DNA of 64,000 bases from Hymenolepis diminuta. Its lineage: Eukaryota > Platyhelminthes > Cestoda > Cyclophyllidea > Hymenolepididae. The DNA is taken from contig CAADRB010000058.1 in the NCBI GenBank assembly GCA_900708905.1, positions 1,008,472 through 1,072,471 of the forward strand. The letters are read 5' to 3'. The position numbers and the translations under genes were made by a program. Position 1 is the first letter of the stretch. Every line of letters starts with the position of its first letter. Shown here piece by piece: positions 13,120 through 25,932 of this stretch. Under the pieces are notes generated by a model. It saw only the letters and a program-made list of their open reading frames with translations, did no database searches and was not told the DNA's origin.

Positions 13120-14400
13120 TAAAAAAGACCATAAATTCTGAGGGGGTGGGGTATCTAGATTAATATGGTCATATTCCTAAAGTAGCTTAGGCCTACTTTA
13201 TATTCTTTGACAAAATACTTTAGGATAGGCTGTTCATATATCTACATATATTCTACATAGATATTCTGGTTTGACTGATTATTAAACGAAGTGCATTTGT
13301 ATTCATGTTTTTCTACGTATTTAGACTGAAAACAACAAATATATTGACTAACGACATGTGCTACATTTTGGCATACCTACAAATAAATCGTTTATGCTGG
13401 CTTTTATCTCTTTATTGCTAATTTATGCACCCACTTTTGGATATATATGGATCCAAAAACTGATCTATTATCAGGAATCGAAAACAAATTCATCCCATCC
13501 AATTACATTGTCTCAAATACTCCCGACATCTGATAACATTTAGACGAAAACACTCGGAATTTTAGACAATTAGAAAACTTAAGAACCATGACAACCCCTT
13601 TAGTTCAAAATATTTGAGTAGTAAAACCTAGAGAGGAACAGGAACAGCGTCCACGAGCAACTCACATCAACTAGGTGGTCGCCAATTTGCCCATTATTCG
13701 TATTAGTATGGGGGCACACACTGCCTTGGACAGCTTTGCCTGGACTAAACAGTCTTTGTAAAGTCGATAACATTCCCAGGAGGTAGAGCACTTAAACCTT
13801 CCCCATGCAACATATATTGGGTCTGAATCAAATGAAGCTATAAGTATGTCACATTAACAGTCAAGATTTATATAAATGACTTAGCAGTTCTGAAGAAGTT
13901 TTATCGGATTATCCAAATAGGGTAAAAAGGTCGACCAATACTTTCAATCTCACCAAAATATGGAAGTTGTGGTCAAAAGGGATAACTCAAAATTAATAGA
14001 TTATTAACTCTCTTAATCTACGTCTATTAACCTATTGCACGTTAGGCTCCAGTTTAGAAATGGTCAAAGTAGGACAACGAAAAATAACTCTACTGCGATA
14101 AGATAGGATGGAGATAGCGACGGTGAGAGAATCTTGATGTTGGAAGAAACCTACGAGGAGGTATCTTCATCCTCACTAGAAAACTGAAATCAGGATTAAC
14201 AAACAGGTGTTAGATAATGGAGGAAAATCGATAAACAGTGAACGGGCCAGGGGTGAATTAAACACAAAGCGAAATGAAGGAGGTTGAAAACTGGATTAAA
14301 TCGATAAGCAACTACCAATAAGCCTACATAACCCCTAAAGTCACTATACACTGTGGAAGAATATGCAAGGAAAATGGCAATTAATGCATGAGTCATCGTT
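13120..14400. other. Non-coding stretch
   Basis: Only short chance frames; no domain or element recognised. Confidence 0.5.
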
Positions 14401-14404
14401 TTGG

Positions 14405-15050
14405 GCAAAGATAAAGTGTTCAAGAGTCGCTTTGATGAGAAACTCAATTTACGACATCGATCAGTGTTAATCAGTATTGTTTGCCATTCCTTTGACTGAC
14501 TGTGTATCAATCTGTTCTATTTGAAACACCCCTTAATTTGCACGAATATTTTCGAGCTTTATTCGACATCAAATTCAAAAGGATCTGGGAGTATATGCAT
14601 AACAAATTAAATAGGTATCAATTTTCCCAGTCCTTTTAGGTTATTACAAAACTCAACTAATTTTTATATAAATAATGCAAGCCATACCAACAAGTTTCTA
14701 CTGTCAACCTTCAAGTGACAAAAAAACTCATAAGGACATTTTTTTTTGTTAAAGTACATTTAGTATTAATCTAAACTGAAGACCGATTTTCATTTCCATT
14801 CAGGTCACTGTTCAATCAAACATATTTTTGCTCAATAAAAAAACGTTAGACCACTGTATGAAAGTTAATAATTGTTGGAAGTGTAGTAGCCTGAAGCAGC
14901 ACTGGAGGAGCCAGATCAAGTTATGTTTAGAGATATTCCCTAATATATAAAACTAATGATCTTCCTTATTTTGGGCTTTGATGAGGAACTCAATCTTAGT
15001 CACCGATCAGTATTCATCAGTGCTATTTGTCATTTCTCTTTATAAGATGT
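14405..15050 (+). repeat. Direct repeat pair about 540 bp apart
   Basis: GCTTTGATGAGAAACTCAAT...CGATCAGTGTTAATCAGT near 14430-14482 recurs as GCTTTGATGAGGAACTCAAT...CGATCAGTATTCATCAGT near 14976-15029, each followed by a TTTG(C/T)CATT block. Confidence 0.7.
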
Positions 15051-15399
15051 TTGTCGGATACTTAAGGGAACGTACTTCTACAATCAGAAAGATATTATTT
15101 CAGTTCCAAATTTCGCAGAAGGAAGCGTTTTCCAACCCACATCCTCAGTAAAAGTGCAGCGTCTTGGAGCCTCTCGAATGAGAGATAAATCAGCAGTAAC
15201 CACTGTGGCTAACAGTCCACTAAGAAAACTATTTATCATACTACTGAACATCAACCGCAATTGAAAGGTTTGTAAAAGGAAATTATATATGTGGATTTTT
15301 GGTTTCATCGGCTCTTGGCAAATGAAATCAAGATGAAAAAACACTGGTGCATCAACCACCACAAATCCTAAGACGATATGCTAACTGATAGATGTGTGC

Positions 15400-15700
15400 T
15401 ACTAGAGTTTTGTGATAAGAAGATGGCTATGAAATCATATGAAAGCAGTTCACCAGATTTTCCTTACGAAGAGCAAATTTACGAAAAGCAAGGAAAAGTC
15501 TGGATGAATTTCAACCTGAAATAGCAGTTGATCTGATAATTCAGGAGCTCAGATGCATTAGGGTTCTCCTGATTCCCCGACTGCCACTTCTACTGTCCCT
15601 TGAAAGTGAACATTCCCTCCCATAACGAAATTTCACTTCCTTCGTGTTTGGATGCTTCTTCGTGGTGAAAGTTGTAAAACCTTTTTACCCTGCGAAGGGG
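15400..15700 (+). repeat. Dispersed repeat B, copy 1
   Basis: GGCTATGAAATCATATGAAA, TGATAATTCAGGAGCTCAGA, CTCCTGATTCCC, CTTGAAAGTGAACAT and GAAAGTTGTAAAACC align over about 260 bp with 52.42-52.72 kb. Confidence 0.75.
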
Positions 15701-16595
15701 GATAATAAACGCTGGATGAGCTACGATCTATTCAGTATATAAGGTGTTTATTTTACTTAAAGGTGTAATATTTGGGGTTAACAAATAGTAAAATGGGGGA
15801 TTAATGGACGGTACAGAAACCAGTTGCTAAGATTTAACTGTAAAATATTAAATATAATTTACTGATTTTCTATTAACAAGTTTTAAAGTCCAATTAGATT
15901 ACTGTGCAATTAGAAAAGAGTTTGGGTTGTGCTATAACGTAACCAACTAGGAGTTCGGATAGTAATCTAGCAGGGCCAACAATCTAAAAAACTCGGTAAT
16001 ATAACAACTTAACACAGAAGCCAATAACCCACGGCAGATAAGAAGGCACGTTATAGTCAACACGAGTGTATTAACGAAACTCACTCTCAATCGGTATCGG
16101 CTTAAACAAATAGGAATAATTATCAAGTGTCCTTTATCGGTGGGGAAATAAAGAAAGAAATTACATTTTTATTCATAGAAGAAATATTGGGAGCGAGGGA
16201 AAATAATTATTATTTCTTCTAACAGGTTGATAAAAACACCATTCACTAATATGAGAAAACCTAATAAGGAAAATTTTAGTAATATTTTACTAAGAATCAT
16301 TTTCAGTTTCAGTCGTCGTTCAATTACAAAAGAGTCAATGTGTGTATGAAAAGAAAAATATTTTTAGATCATAATTCGTTTAAGACTAATATAGATGATA
16401 ATATTCCGACAAGAGAATGCACAATTTTAAGGCCATGATAATGGAATTAGTGTGTGAGGTGATGGACCCATGGTGTTCGTGATTTTCACTTGTTACTCTA
16501 TTCAGTTCAGGTTGAAGAATAATTAATGGCCATTTTGGTATTTTCGTTAAGCCTATCTTTCGGCAACCCTCTAAACTGGATGTCACTCTTCAAAA

Positions 16596-17017
16596 CTTCA
16601 AATATCCGTTGAAGAGACTCGCATTGGATTTAATGCCAACTTTGAGGATAACATTCTGATATATGGCGTTTCAATCATCCTTGCGTTTTATAGGACAATC
16701 GACAATTAAGCGCGGGAAGTCCTTGTTGATAATTACTTCTGAGAAATAACGACCCCGTCAATAGTGCTAAAGCATTGCTTTTTTCCGTGACAGTTAGCAG
16801 AACAGGTCTTGAATACTTCAACAACGAGACAGACATTTCCGAAAAATGCACTTTTGCAAAGTAAACTTACATTGTGTTTTCTCTCAATTTTGGGCTAAAA
16901 TTCTAATAACTGTACATTATACAAAGTTAAGGGAGGTTTAACCGTCATATATAGCAGAATGTTATCCTCAACGTTGGCATTAAATTCAATGTGAGTCACT
17001 TCAGTGGATCTTTGAAG
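16596..17017. repeat. Inverted-repeat element of about 420 bp
   Basis: Arms of about 87 bp at 16596-16682 and 16929-17017 are near-complementary. The left core is GAGGATAACATTCTG and the right core CAGAATGTTATCCTC, with ATTTAATGCCAAC matched by GTTGGCATTAAAT. The middle of about 245 bp has no coding sequence. It could be a foldback element or MITE, or two copies of one repeat in head-to-head order. Confidence 0.75.
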
Positions 17018-17429
17018 CAACAACAGCTCATATTCTTCTGAGATGGATAGTGAATCGCAAAAATCATATCTCCCAACTCTTTGCCCAAAACTATATACCT
17101 GTGGCTATTGTAGGTGTAATCGTGGCTGCATAAACCACTATAAAGATAGATCACGTCAGGTCACCAGTTTGTAGAAGTAGCTACTAGAGCTGACAGTTAG
17201 GAACAGCAACTGAGAATTCTAAAAGTAGAACACAAGAATTATTTAGACCAAAGTTTTATTGAGCAAACCACGATAAAGAATCGAGAGAGTAGGGGAAGAG
17301 AAGGGGAGAAGTAGAATAAGAGAAGGAGCTAGTAACTGTTTTGGTTGTTACCGTGCCTGTATAAAATGGGTTTTTATATATTTTTGAGGAAAAAGGGTAG
17401 AGGTAGAATAAACAGATGGAAATGGAAAA

Positions 17430-17560
17430 TTGAGGTCGCTGCAGGGTTAAGCAACGCTCATTCGTGGTCCATCTATTAGCTTATTCATCTAATTAAAATA
17501 AACAACTTGGTTCTCTACGAGAACTTGAGGTCACTGCATGATTAAGCCCCGCTGTGAGGA
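17430..17560 (+). repeat. Tandem-like direct repeat, 93 bp period
   Basis: TTGAGGTCGCTGCAGGGTTA at 17433 recurs as TTGAGGTCACTGCATGATTA at 17526, each continuing AAGC(A/C)(A/C)CGCT. Confidence 0.6.
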
Positions 17561-18385
17561 CGAGGTAAGTTAGGTATCAGGGCTTAGTGGTAAAATTTCG
17601 GAAACGTGTAGTGATTCATCCTTCACTGTGTATCTGCTTATCTGAACAGTCCGATGTTGTATAAACAAACGGACATAAGACTGAGTGATACCGGAGAAGA
17701 CAAGCGAATATTTTCCTTTTTTAGTAGAGCAGAGACATAAGAGTAAAGCTCAAATTTCAGAAAATTAAAGGGTTATTCGTTCATTAATTTATAACGACGC
17801 TGTTCCACCACGAACATATGAAAGAGTATGGCATCTTCGAGTACCTTGCAAAACTCATTAATCTGATCCTCACTTAAATAGCATTTATGCGTCGCTGAAC
17901 ATTCCCATAACCCATAGTCCGTCAGTGGATAGTAATGAAAGGTATGATATATTCAAACATGAGTTAGAAATATCTGTTGTTCGCATTAATTGGTTATTTT
18001 AAGAGGAACGGGTCTGTATACACAGAAGTGGAGGTCTCTATTATCTATGACTTGAGGGTTTTATTTAGTTTGTTAAATATTCAAAAGATCTCGGCCTGAG
18101 TTAAGTTGCATTGAATTAGTTGTAAATACTAGATATTATTATGTTTTAAAGTCGCCAAATTTTGTACATTGGGATGTTTGACGATGAACTGATTCCAGTG
18201 GCAATTGTAGTACATTGACGTATAGCAGCTAAAGCCTTGCCAATAGAAGTTCAGTGAATTGTATAAGAATGTATTGAATAGGATAATCCGCAAGAATGCA
18301 ATAATGGTACTGACAGAAGGTGTGTATTATCCGGGGTACAAGCACAGGGATACATTAATGGCACTTCATATACAATGACCGACAG

Positions 18386-18447
18386 GCAGTCACCTAGTCA
18401 GTCAGTCACACAGACAGGCAGATGGGCAGATAGGTAGGCAGGCAACG
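18386..18447 (+). repeat. Degenerate CAGT/CAGG low-complexity tract
   Basis: Repeated units such as GACAGGCAGT, CAGTCAGTCAC, AGACAGGCAGATGGGCAGAT and AGGTAGGCAGGCA form a degenerate 4-bp repeat. Confidence 0.75.
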
Positions 18448-18699
18448 CTAAATCAAAACTGACCAAGATGCTCTCAAATAGCTCAAGCCAAGATGGTCTT
18501 GAGGACAAAGCGCCATTAGTCGGAATTGGAATTAAATATGAGCCAAAATCTTCAAGATTCAAAATTCATTCACTACATTAAATGGCATTTTAATAGTTTA
18601 TACCTCTCTTTTTAACATATATCTTTGGTAGGGACGATAACTGAACTAATTTTTAGCTTAGGAATTCCTTCATGGACCTAATGATAATTCTAAGGCCAA

Positions 18700-18960
18700 C
18701 GAAGTACAAGGATGAGAAGACCAATGGTTGGGTTAGACGGATTTCCATTGGATAACTGAAAATAAATTAGGGAAAGGAAGGAGTAGGAATGGAAATTGGA
18801 GGTGGAAGGCGTCAGTATTGAGTGAGGATAACATGGGTTGCAGTAGACAGGAGAAATGAGGTATGGTAAGGCGGTTAACAGATATGGAGTTCTTCGTTCA
18901 TTGAAGAGTAACTGACGGCTAGGGAAGGCAATAGATATAATGAATGTGCATAAATCATAA
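18700..18960 (-). repeat. Pyrimidine-rich dispersed repeat, copy 2 (inverted)
   Basis: On the minus strand CCTCACTCAATACTGACGCC, then TTTCCATTCCTACTCC and GGTCTTCTCATCCTT, in the family order. The 5' part contains CACATTCATTATATC and is less conserved. Confidence 0.65.
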
Positions 18961-19071
18961 TGTGCAGTCACTACGGGACGAAGCGGTATCAATCGCAATT
19001 GTAACTGTATAGGAATTACCACACTTCTTCAATAAATTGAAGGTTGTTTTTAGAGTTTGTATCACTCTTTT

Positions 19072-19356
19072 TGTTATGAATAAGAAAATAATATTTTTCA
19101 CGAAATAATTCTTACTTGTAAGATTCCTTATTTTCAACTTTTTAGTTCCTTTTATTCGAACGAATTTATTTACATTGCGATTGTTAATGGCGCATAATAT
19201 AAATCTACCTACAGATACGCAGACGTGCGCCTTACTCTGATATAGTGGTTTGGGTCGTTTTATATTTTGGTGTTGTCGAGTCGTATTTGTAACTAGTGCA
19301 ATGTTTTAGGGAATCTAAGAATCGGTTACGGTACGTTAGAAGAACAGATTAAAACA
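19072..19356 (+). repeat. Solo LTR of the gag-only element family, opposite orientation
   Basis: Starts TGTTATGAATAAGAAAATA, contains ATTCGAACGAATTTATTTAC (reverse complement of the LTR core at 24.25 kb) and ends AGAAGAACAGATTAAAACA, matching the LTR end. It is about 80 bp longer than the pair at 24-26 kb. Confidence 0.65.
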
Positions 19357-21480
19357 CTCTTAAATCGTATCTCTGGAACGTAAATTACCTGGTCTCATCA
19401 TTAATCACTGGAACTCAGTAAAACTAAGAGGACATATAGAGGACTCTACCAGTTTGTATATGATTTCCTACCAAGGTTTAAACTGCCCCGATCATAAAGT
19501 CGCCACTTCAAGCACAAGGAATTTACTACAAATGAAATGAATTTAATATCCTTTAGCATAGAGCAATTCAGTTGAAAGCTATTTCGCGCTGTGGGGAAAT
19601 TGCTATCAACGAAAATATGCAAGTAATAAAATTTGTGGTGTGAAAAATTTTTCAAAATAACCCGTCACAACTCTATAAATCCAAATTTTGTTTTGGTGAT
19701 TTCATATATGAGAGAGGGAAAGCTGAGATGGATCTTACACCCCCCAGTGATCGCTTTGATTAGAGCTAGCCGTCCAGACCCGGAGGAAGAAGTTAGATAT
19801 ATTACAGCTTAGTGACAACCTTCTTCCCTTTCATTTGAAAATTACCATTACTCACATACAGATTGGGATTCGGGAACTGACTGGGTACGTGGTTAGTCAA
19901 TAATTTTAGTAATGGGGAGATTGAATATACAGATAAAGGTGCAGAAACCCAATAATCGATGTTCCAGTGGACGAGTAATAATGCCCGTGAACGTTGTTCA
20001 TGCCACCCTAATATATTCAATTCAATTCTAAAACTTTTCACCGAACATAATGGAACCAATTTATATACCCACAGTACCAAGATTTCTGCACTTAAGTGTG
20101 AAAAAACACGAGGGAATAGAATGACAAGTTTATTAAAACTATTATATCCGTTGCGATTGATGGGAATCCTCCGCTATGTTCTCGAATCTGAGTGTATTAC
20201 CATTAGGACCAAGTTTTCATCTACTTTTTTTAAGAATATTTATTTATTCCCATTACTAACTCTAAAATCTGGGATAGTTACATGTCCAACCACGGCTAAA
20301 TTGCCAACCCCATTAAATCCAAATACAGAAGCCTGAGGGCAACAGAATACATCTATCACTGAGGTTCGGAGTGCGATTGTCTACCTGATCAGTTGTAATC
20401 AACGCAATATAATACTATGTGATCGAGATCAGACGTCTCGTAAGCAGGTCCCAATATGTTACAAGGTACACTAAAGAGCATTCACCTGAGTTAATAGGAA
20501 GATCTTGCTAGCTTTGCAGCTTTAAATAGGAAATTTTGTTCGAAAAGATGATCCCGTTCATGCTTCCGATTATTAAGGTAAGTCAACCCACAATGTTTAC
20601 CAAGTACAATACAATCATTTGATTAAATGAGGGCTTAGTATTCTAATTGGACACTTTTATACTCGGCAAACAGAAGTATATCAATGAATACAAATTAAAA
20701 CAATACTAGTAAGTTGCCATTAGACAAAAAATAAAGACAGACATCCCGGTTGGGAAATCCCTGCTTTGTCATCTCTCAGCATATCCGTAATCAGGAGAAC
20801 GGCGGCAAAGATCCCAATAAGCTTCTATAAACCTAACCGTACTTGTGCCGAAAAGAACGGAGAAGACGTCCATCCTAGATTCAGTATTGCATTCCCGGTG
20901 ATATTTCATGTTGAGGAGGGGAAGAAATCATCGAAGAGCTTGATAGAAAGACAAGTCGCAGGCAGCGAATGATGGGAGAGCGTTTCCCTTCCACGGACCC
21001 AACCTACCGCCCACCTGACCAATTCGACATAACCTGTTCGCTAACCACTCTCTACCAAACGCAGGAGTTAAAAATGATCGCCCTGACAGAATCCAAATGG
21101 AGACACTGATCAATTGTGCACCTGCGAACCCTCATAGGTAAGTTTGACGAATAAGAAACGCAATCCGATCACTCGAAACTTTTCAGATAAGCTATTAAGT
21201 ATTACAATTACTAGCCATCCGACCAAACACCGATTACTCTAAATAGCCACCAGATACTAACAGAGAAACATACGTTATAAGTAGTACATTATCTAAACTT
21301 TAAGACACCCTCCCAACTTAAAATTAAGAATTAATGAACGGACAATAAGTTTAGAACTCGCAAACGACGAAGCTGAATTTATTAGACAATTACCAGAAAA
21401 TACCACATCAGTTGTTGATAGTAACCTAAAATAGGGAATAACTTGATTAACTTGGGTAATTTGAAATAGATCAGCTGGTT
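19357..21480. other. Unassigned region with longer frames on both strands
   Basis: Frames of 125 aa (19959-20336, plus) and 92 aa (20080-19802, minus) overlap. The minus reading near 20330-20190 (GFNGVGNLAVVGHVTI) has a retroelement-protease flavour, but no diagnostic motif was found. It is probably an old transposon remnant. Confidence 0.3.
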
Positions 21481-21484
21481 AATT

Positions 21485-21685
21485 TGCAATCATTGGTCAG
21501 AAACACGGACCAGAATATCATCACTTACCATTACATCGAATCGGGATTATCCATCGGCAATGAAAACCCATCTTTGCCTAAAAGAAGGTTGTTTACATTA
21601 ATGTGTAATTATTAAAAGTCAGAATATTCGAAAATGTAATCATTGGTCAGGAACACGGACCATGTTGTCATCAATTACCCTGGAA
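21485..21685 (+). repeat. Direct repeat pair, about 150 bp apart
   Basis: AATCATTGGTCAGAAACACG GACC at about 21488 recurs as AATCATTGGTCAGGAACACG GACC at about 21638, each followed by TCATCA(C/A)TTACC. Confidence 0.75.
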
Positions 21686-21689
21686 GGTC

Positions 21690-23650
21690 TCAACAATCAG
21701 TTTGTTTGACGGTTTCAGCTAATGAAAACATTGTTGAACAAAATGACGCCATAAGCGAAATCAATGGTCCAGACTAGTACCACCTACGAAGAGTCTACCT
21801 TGATGTATAATAACCCAAATGTGATTTGCCTTGATAACCTGATCATCTAAAAGAGAGAGGAACATCAATAAGTGTAGTAATAGAAATCAGAAAGACTAAT
21901 CAAAAATCACGCATTCAATAAGGGGTACACTCTCATCACATTCACTCACCAAGATTCCTTAAGATCAACGATAATCATCTGACATAAAAACAAAACAAAC
22001 TGATATAAAATCCACGATGAAACTGCTAATTGAAGAGGAAAACAACTACAACGGCAACACCTGCCACCACATACACCACGCCACCTAGTGAATAGGCCTG
22101 GTGACCGCTTGAACTCTTGTTCAAACGAAGCCTAATAAAAGACGATTATTCAAGTGAATATTTAAAAATGTCCAAAGTAAATGAGAGAAAGTAGTTAAAT
22201 AGATTTGGTTATTTTATAACTGAATATAAAAATGCTTGAATTGATCATTTTCCCAAACCTTATTGGGAATGAATATAAGGGTACATTTATTTGACACAAA
22301 ATAAACAATTAGCCAAACTTATTCATTATTAATTAAGCCTTTACAGGATCGATTTTTGCAAGATAAATGGAATAATAACTTCAGCAAAAGCTGTTTGTTG
22401 AAAATTGCAAAGTTTTCGATTCAATTTCGAGATAGCAATGTTATTGATATCAAATTTGATCATTCCCTATTTCTGCTTTCTTATGCTCAAATATTTTCCC
22501 TTCACTTAATCATCTACTCCGTCATTAGAATTACATTTCTGCTCCATTTATATGAATGAAATCAGTCACCATTAAAAAAATTAAATGATAATAATATTAC
22601 TACATTTATTTTTCCGGCATTAGCAAATGCCATGGATTCCTGCTATGTGCTCAATTTCTTCTCCATATTGTCGGAAACTTAGAGAATAGAATCGATCATA
22701 AACAAACTGCCGCTATTCATTTCACTTTTCATTTAGGTGACGGTTACAAATCTTTTAACCAATACAAACTTGTGGTAACTCAAACTGCCTTTCCCCAAAA
22801 ATGGAATGTGCTTGAAAATCGATTTCAGATAACACATTTTCTCTTGATCTGAATACAATTATTTTCATGATTTGGTGGGAAGAGGTATGAACAGCTACGT
22901 AAAGGTAATTTTAGGTTATCTGAGATCTGTCAGCTTTTAATACCAAATATTCAGCTACATAAGTTCAAATGTTCTCGTTTTTACTGATAACATACCCAAA
23001 AACTTTGTTTCGGGTACTTAGTAAGTCAGTTTGTAACAGTACACATAAATGTAAATAATATTTATGAATATTACCATCACGATTACAATTTCTTAATCGA
23101 ATAATATTGAAACTAATGTCCTAACTTTGTCAGCATATTTTTCTTTATAAGCTTTAAAGAGACTGTAGTTTTCTGGTATTTCAACCCGTGATATGCTCTG
23201 GTATTCTCACGATTTGTAACGATATATTATCGTAAATTGATATTAGAAGGAACCCTAATTAGATTCAGCTATGTAAATTGTAGTGAAGAATTGAAAGTTC
23301 TTAAAATGAACTCATTTATATTATAACGCCTACCAAGTTTCAATGATAATTAGGCGATATTTGCGAAACCTAAACGACGATGAGTAGGTCAATGTTATTT
23401 TCTGGAAAGGCGATTTTATTAAGAAATATGGTTGTTTTTTCTTCCATCAAATGCCATCTTTAAAACCTCTCTTTCCATTTATATAAATTTTTACTTAATC
23501 TATATTAGACAATTTTTTTCACAACGTTATTCCACAGGGCAATAATACTGACACCGGTAAATAGGGCTTACGACCTCCTATTCGTATAGTTATAATTAAT
23601 ATTGTACCGCCAAACACAAGAAATAAAGTATATTCTTAATAGTGAAAATA
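21690..23650. other. Non-coding stretch
   Basis: AT-rich with no recognised gene, RNA or transposon. Confidence 0.5.
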
Positions 23651-23654
23651 CAGT

Positions 23655-24005
23655 GTAATACCTGCGAACTCTGACTCATAGGTTCGTATTGTTTCTCTAA
23701 GTATGCTACACATACTCAGATCCAATCGCCAGTTGGCGACTTCCGATTGGTTGCTCATCCTGCAATCACACGATGAGTCATACGGAATAAAACTAGTTGA
23801 CACCTCAAAGGCTACTTTCCTTGACTGTCACCTCAATTCGGATTGTCCACCCTCGCTACTGACGCCTTCTTCCTCCCTTCCAATTCCTTCTTAAACTTTT
23901 TAATCTTTCCCCTCTCATTCATTCCTTATTGTCCAACATACGTTTGTCCACTTCAGCTATTAGTCTTCTCACTCGTTAAAAGCTGTTGTTACCATTAGCC
24001 TTAGG
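23655..24005 (+). repeat. Pyrimidine-rich dispersed repeat, copy 3
   Basis: The longest copy with 47.87 kb: AATACCTGCGAACTCTGACT, CCGATTGGTTGCTCAT, GAGTCATACGGAATAAA, CACCTCAAAGGC, CGGATTGTCCACCCTCG, CTGACGCCTTC, then GTCTTCTCACTCGTTAAAAG and CCATTAGCC. Confidence 0.8.
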
Positions 24006-24144
24006 AAGAGCATTATTTCTATAAAAGTTTATCTAACCTAATTTAGTCTAACTTCTGAGGAAGCCTTACAATGGGAATTTAGCTACTTTAAAAGCAATAA
24101 TATCACGTCTATAAAAGTATCTATTCATTTTCATCCAAACTCTC

Positions 24145-24355
24145 TGTTATGATTTGCTCTTCTCTATGGGACACCCTAACCGGCTCTTAGATTTCGTCTT
24201 CGTAATGGTAGGACGATTTACATTATCATCTACATACAACCGTTTTGTAAATAAATTCGTTCGAATAAAAGGGAATTATAAGAAGCGGGAATTAAAAGAT
24301 GGAAAGCAAAAAATCTTATAAGACGTACTCTGAGGAAATATTATTTTTTACATGT
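24145..24355 (-). repeat. 3' LTR of the gag-only element
   Basis: Aligns along its length with 25933-26123: CTTCTCTATGGGACACCCTA against CTTCTCTGTTCGATACTCTA, CTTAGATTTCGTCTT against CTTAGATTCCGTTTT, and ATTCGTTCGAATAAA shared. The divergence shows the insertion is old. Confidence 0.75.
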
Positions 24356-24959
24356 AAAAAGATGAGACATAATCGATTGGAAATCGTGAAACTTATTGCA
24401 GTATGAACTACACGACCCGTTCAAAGATTTGATCACCCGTTCGTCTTTATCGCGAGATCGATCGGGAGACGCGAGGAAAGCTATTGAATTCTGGTAGTAC
24501 ATGAGGCATAATATCTTGATCGCTTTTTTTCGCGTTATTGCACTACATCAAGTGATCACAGGCTTAAGGCATAGAACAAAACAAATTGATGACATCGAGA
24601 CTATTAAAAAATTGATATTTATCAGCATTCAACAAATCAAACCTTCCTGGTCTAAGTTGTTTGTAATTACGAACCCAAGTGTTCACACTATCTGCGAGTT
24701 TCGCACAACCTTTCACACGCTGTCCTCAAATCATAATCTCTACTGCCTCGGGGGTGCAACGTCCTGACGGGGCCAGGGCAGATATCCTTAGGTGATTAAT
24801 CAATCGATCGGAGTAAAATTTGGCAAAATGTAGAGTCAAACCGTGTACTTGTATCCGTAACGGCGGTTTCTGGTACACCACAGGTTAAAAAGAGTTCATT
24901 GAGGATAAAGATGACTGATTTGCTTGTTATCAGCAAGAGTAAAATGTGAATTTATCACC

Positions 24960-25240
24960 ATAAGGTATGTCGCATTTTTAATGAATCTGGAAATGGTAAG
25001 CCAGAACAGAGTCCTGTGGGAATCTAGTTTCGAAAACTGAGTAGGGATTCTGCAACGAGTAGACACTGGTTGCCTCCTCTCACGAGATTCGGCCTCATTC
25101 GTTGGTTCGAGTATAGGTGTGCGGTAGATTTCGTTTTCGTCTGGGAACTGGATGAGATCATCGATCTAGTCTAGGCCCATGAGGTTGATATTTCGATCTG
25201 CAACGCAGCACTCCGTGTAAGTCGTCTTATTCTGGAATGT
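24960..25240 (-). pseudogene. Gypsy retropepsin C-terminal remnant
   Basis: One minus-strand frame reads RYKVTFQNKTTYTECCVADR then NINLMGLD and a stop, then IDDLIQFPDEN. In gypsy proteases this is the segment before and after the conserved hydrophobic NLLGLDW box. The catalytic half was not found. Confidence 0.6.
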
Positions 25241-25289
25241 AACCTTGTATCGCATCGATCTTTAGAGTCGCACAGCATCATCAGAGGCG

Positions 25290-25929
25290 GTTCGACTCCA
25301 CGAAGGAACTTCTGAACTTGATATACTCAACGACAAGATCGTGAACCTTGGCATTAGGTTCCCTGTCTAAGAGGGGCGGAAGTCTGAGTCGAATCTCAGC
25401 GGAGCAAAGAGATCAGAGACCAATGACGAAAATGAAGTATCTTATTTGTTCTTGTCTGAGAGGACCGAATTGGAAGCAAGTGAAAAGCCGATTATCGATA
25501 CCCACATAATGGTGCACATCTTTATCTTCTCATATGGCCACTTTGAAGCACTTATAGAGTCTGTTGAAGAGAGAACTGTTGTCACCGAAGGCCGAACCTA
25601 ACTTACTAATAATCTTTTCTTCAGTGGATGGATCCTGTCCATCTAACTAATGAAAAGCCAAATATAGGTCGTGGTAGCTTCTGCTAAATTTACAATTCAG
25701 ATGGCTTGGGGAGATCTGAAATGCTGTTTTCATAAATATCACGGCATCGAGCATACCGTGTTGCAAAGGCTTCACCTATAAGAGGCTTATGCTGAAACAT
25801 GGGTATGTTTCTTGCGTAATCTTCAGGATCCTTCATCGGTGTTGAGAAATTCATCTGTTTGAAGATGTTTCCCAAAATTAAACAGATTTGACGTTTCGTA
25901 TTCGCGTGATTTGATGACTGCGTAGCCAA
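25290..25929 (-). pseudogene. Gypsy gag remnant
   Basis: From 25929 a frame of 79 aa includes FSTPMKDPEDYARNIPMF and GEAFATRYARCRDIYEN, followed after a stop and in the next frame by EEKIISKLGSAFGDNSSLFN and RLYKCFKVA, then DNRLFTCFQFGPL and RYFIFVIGL. This order matches the capsid region of flatworm gypsy Gag proteins, where a SLFNTRYKCLKL-type block precedes a FxCLIFVxGL block. Stops interrupt it. Confidence 0.7.
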
Positions 25930-25932
25930 ACA

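Noticed and set aside
19802..20336. Protein-coding gene on either strand
   Set aside because: The frames overlap on opposite strands, no motif is diagnostic, and the minus reading needs frame changes. An old retroelement is more likely.
21485..21685. CRISPR array
   Set aside because: There are only two copies of the repeat, spacing is about 150 bp and the genome is eukaryotic.
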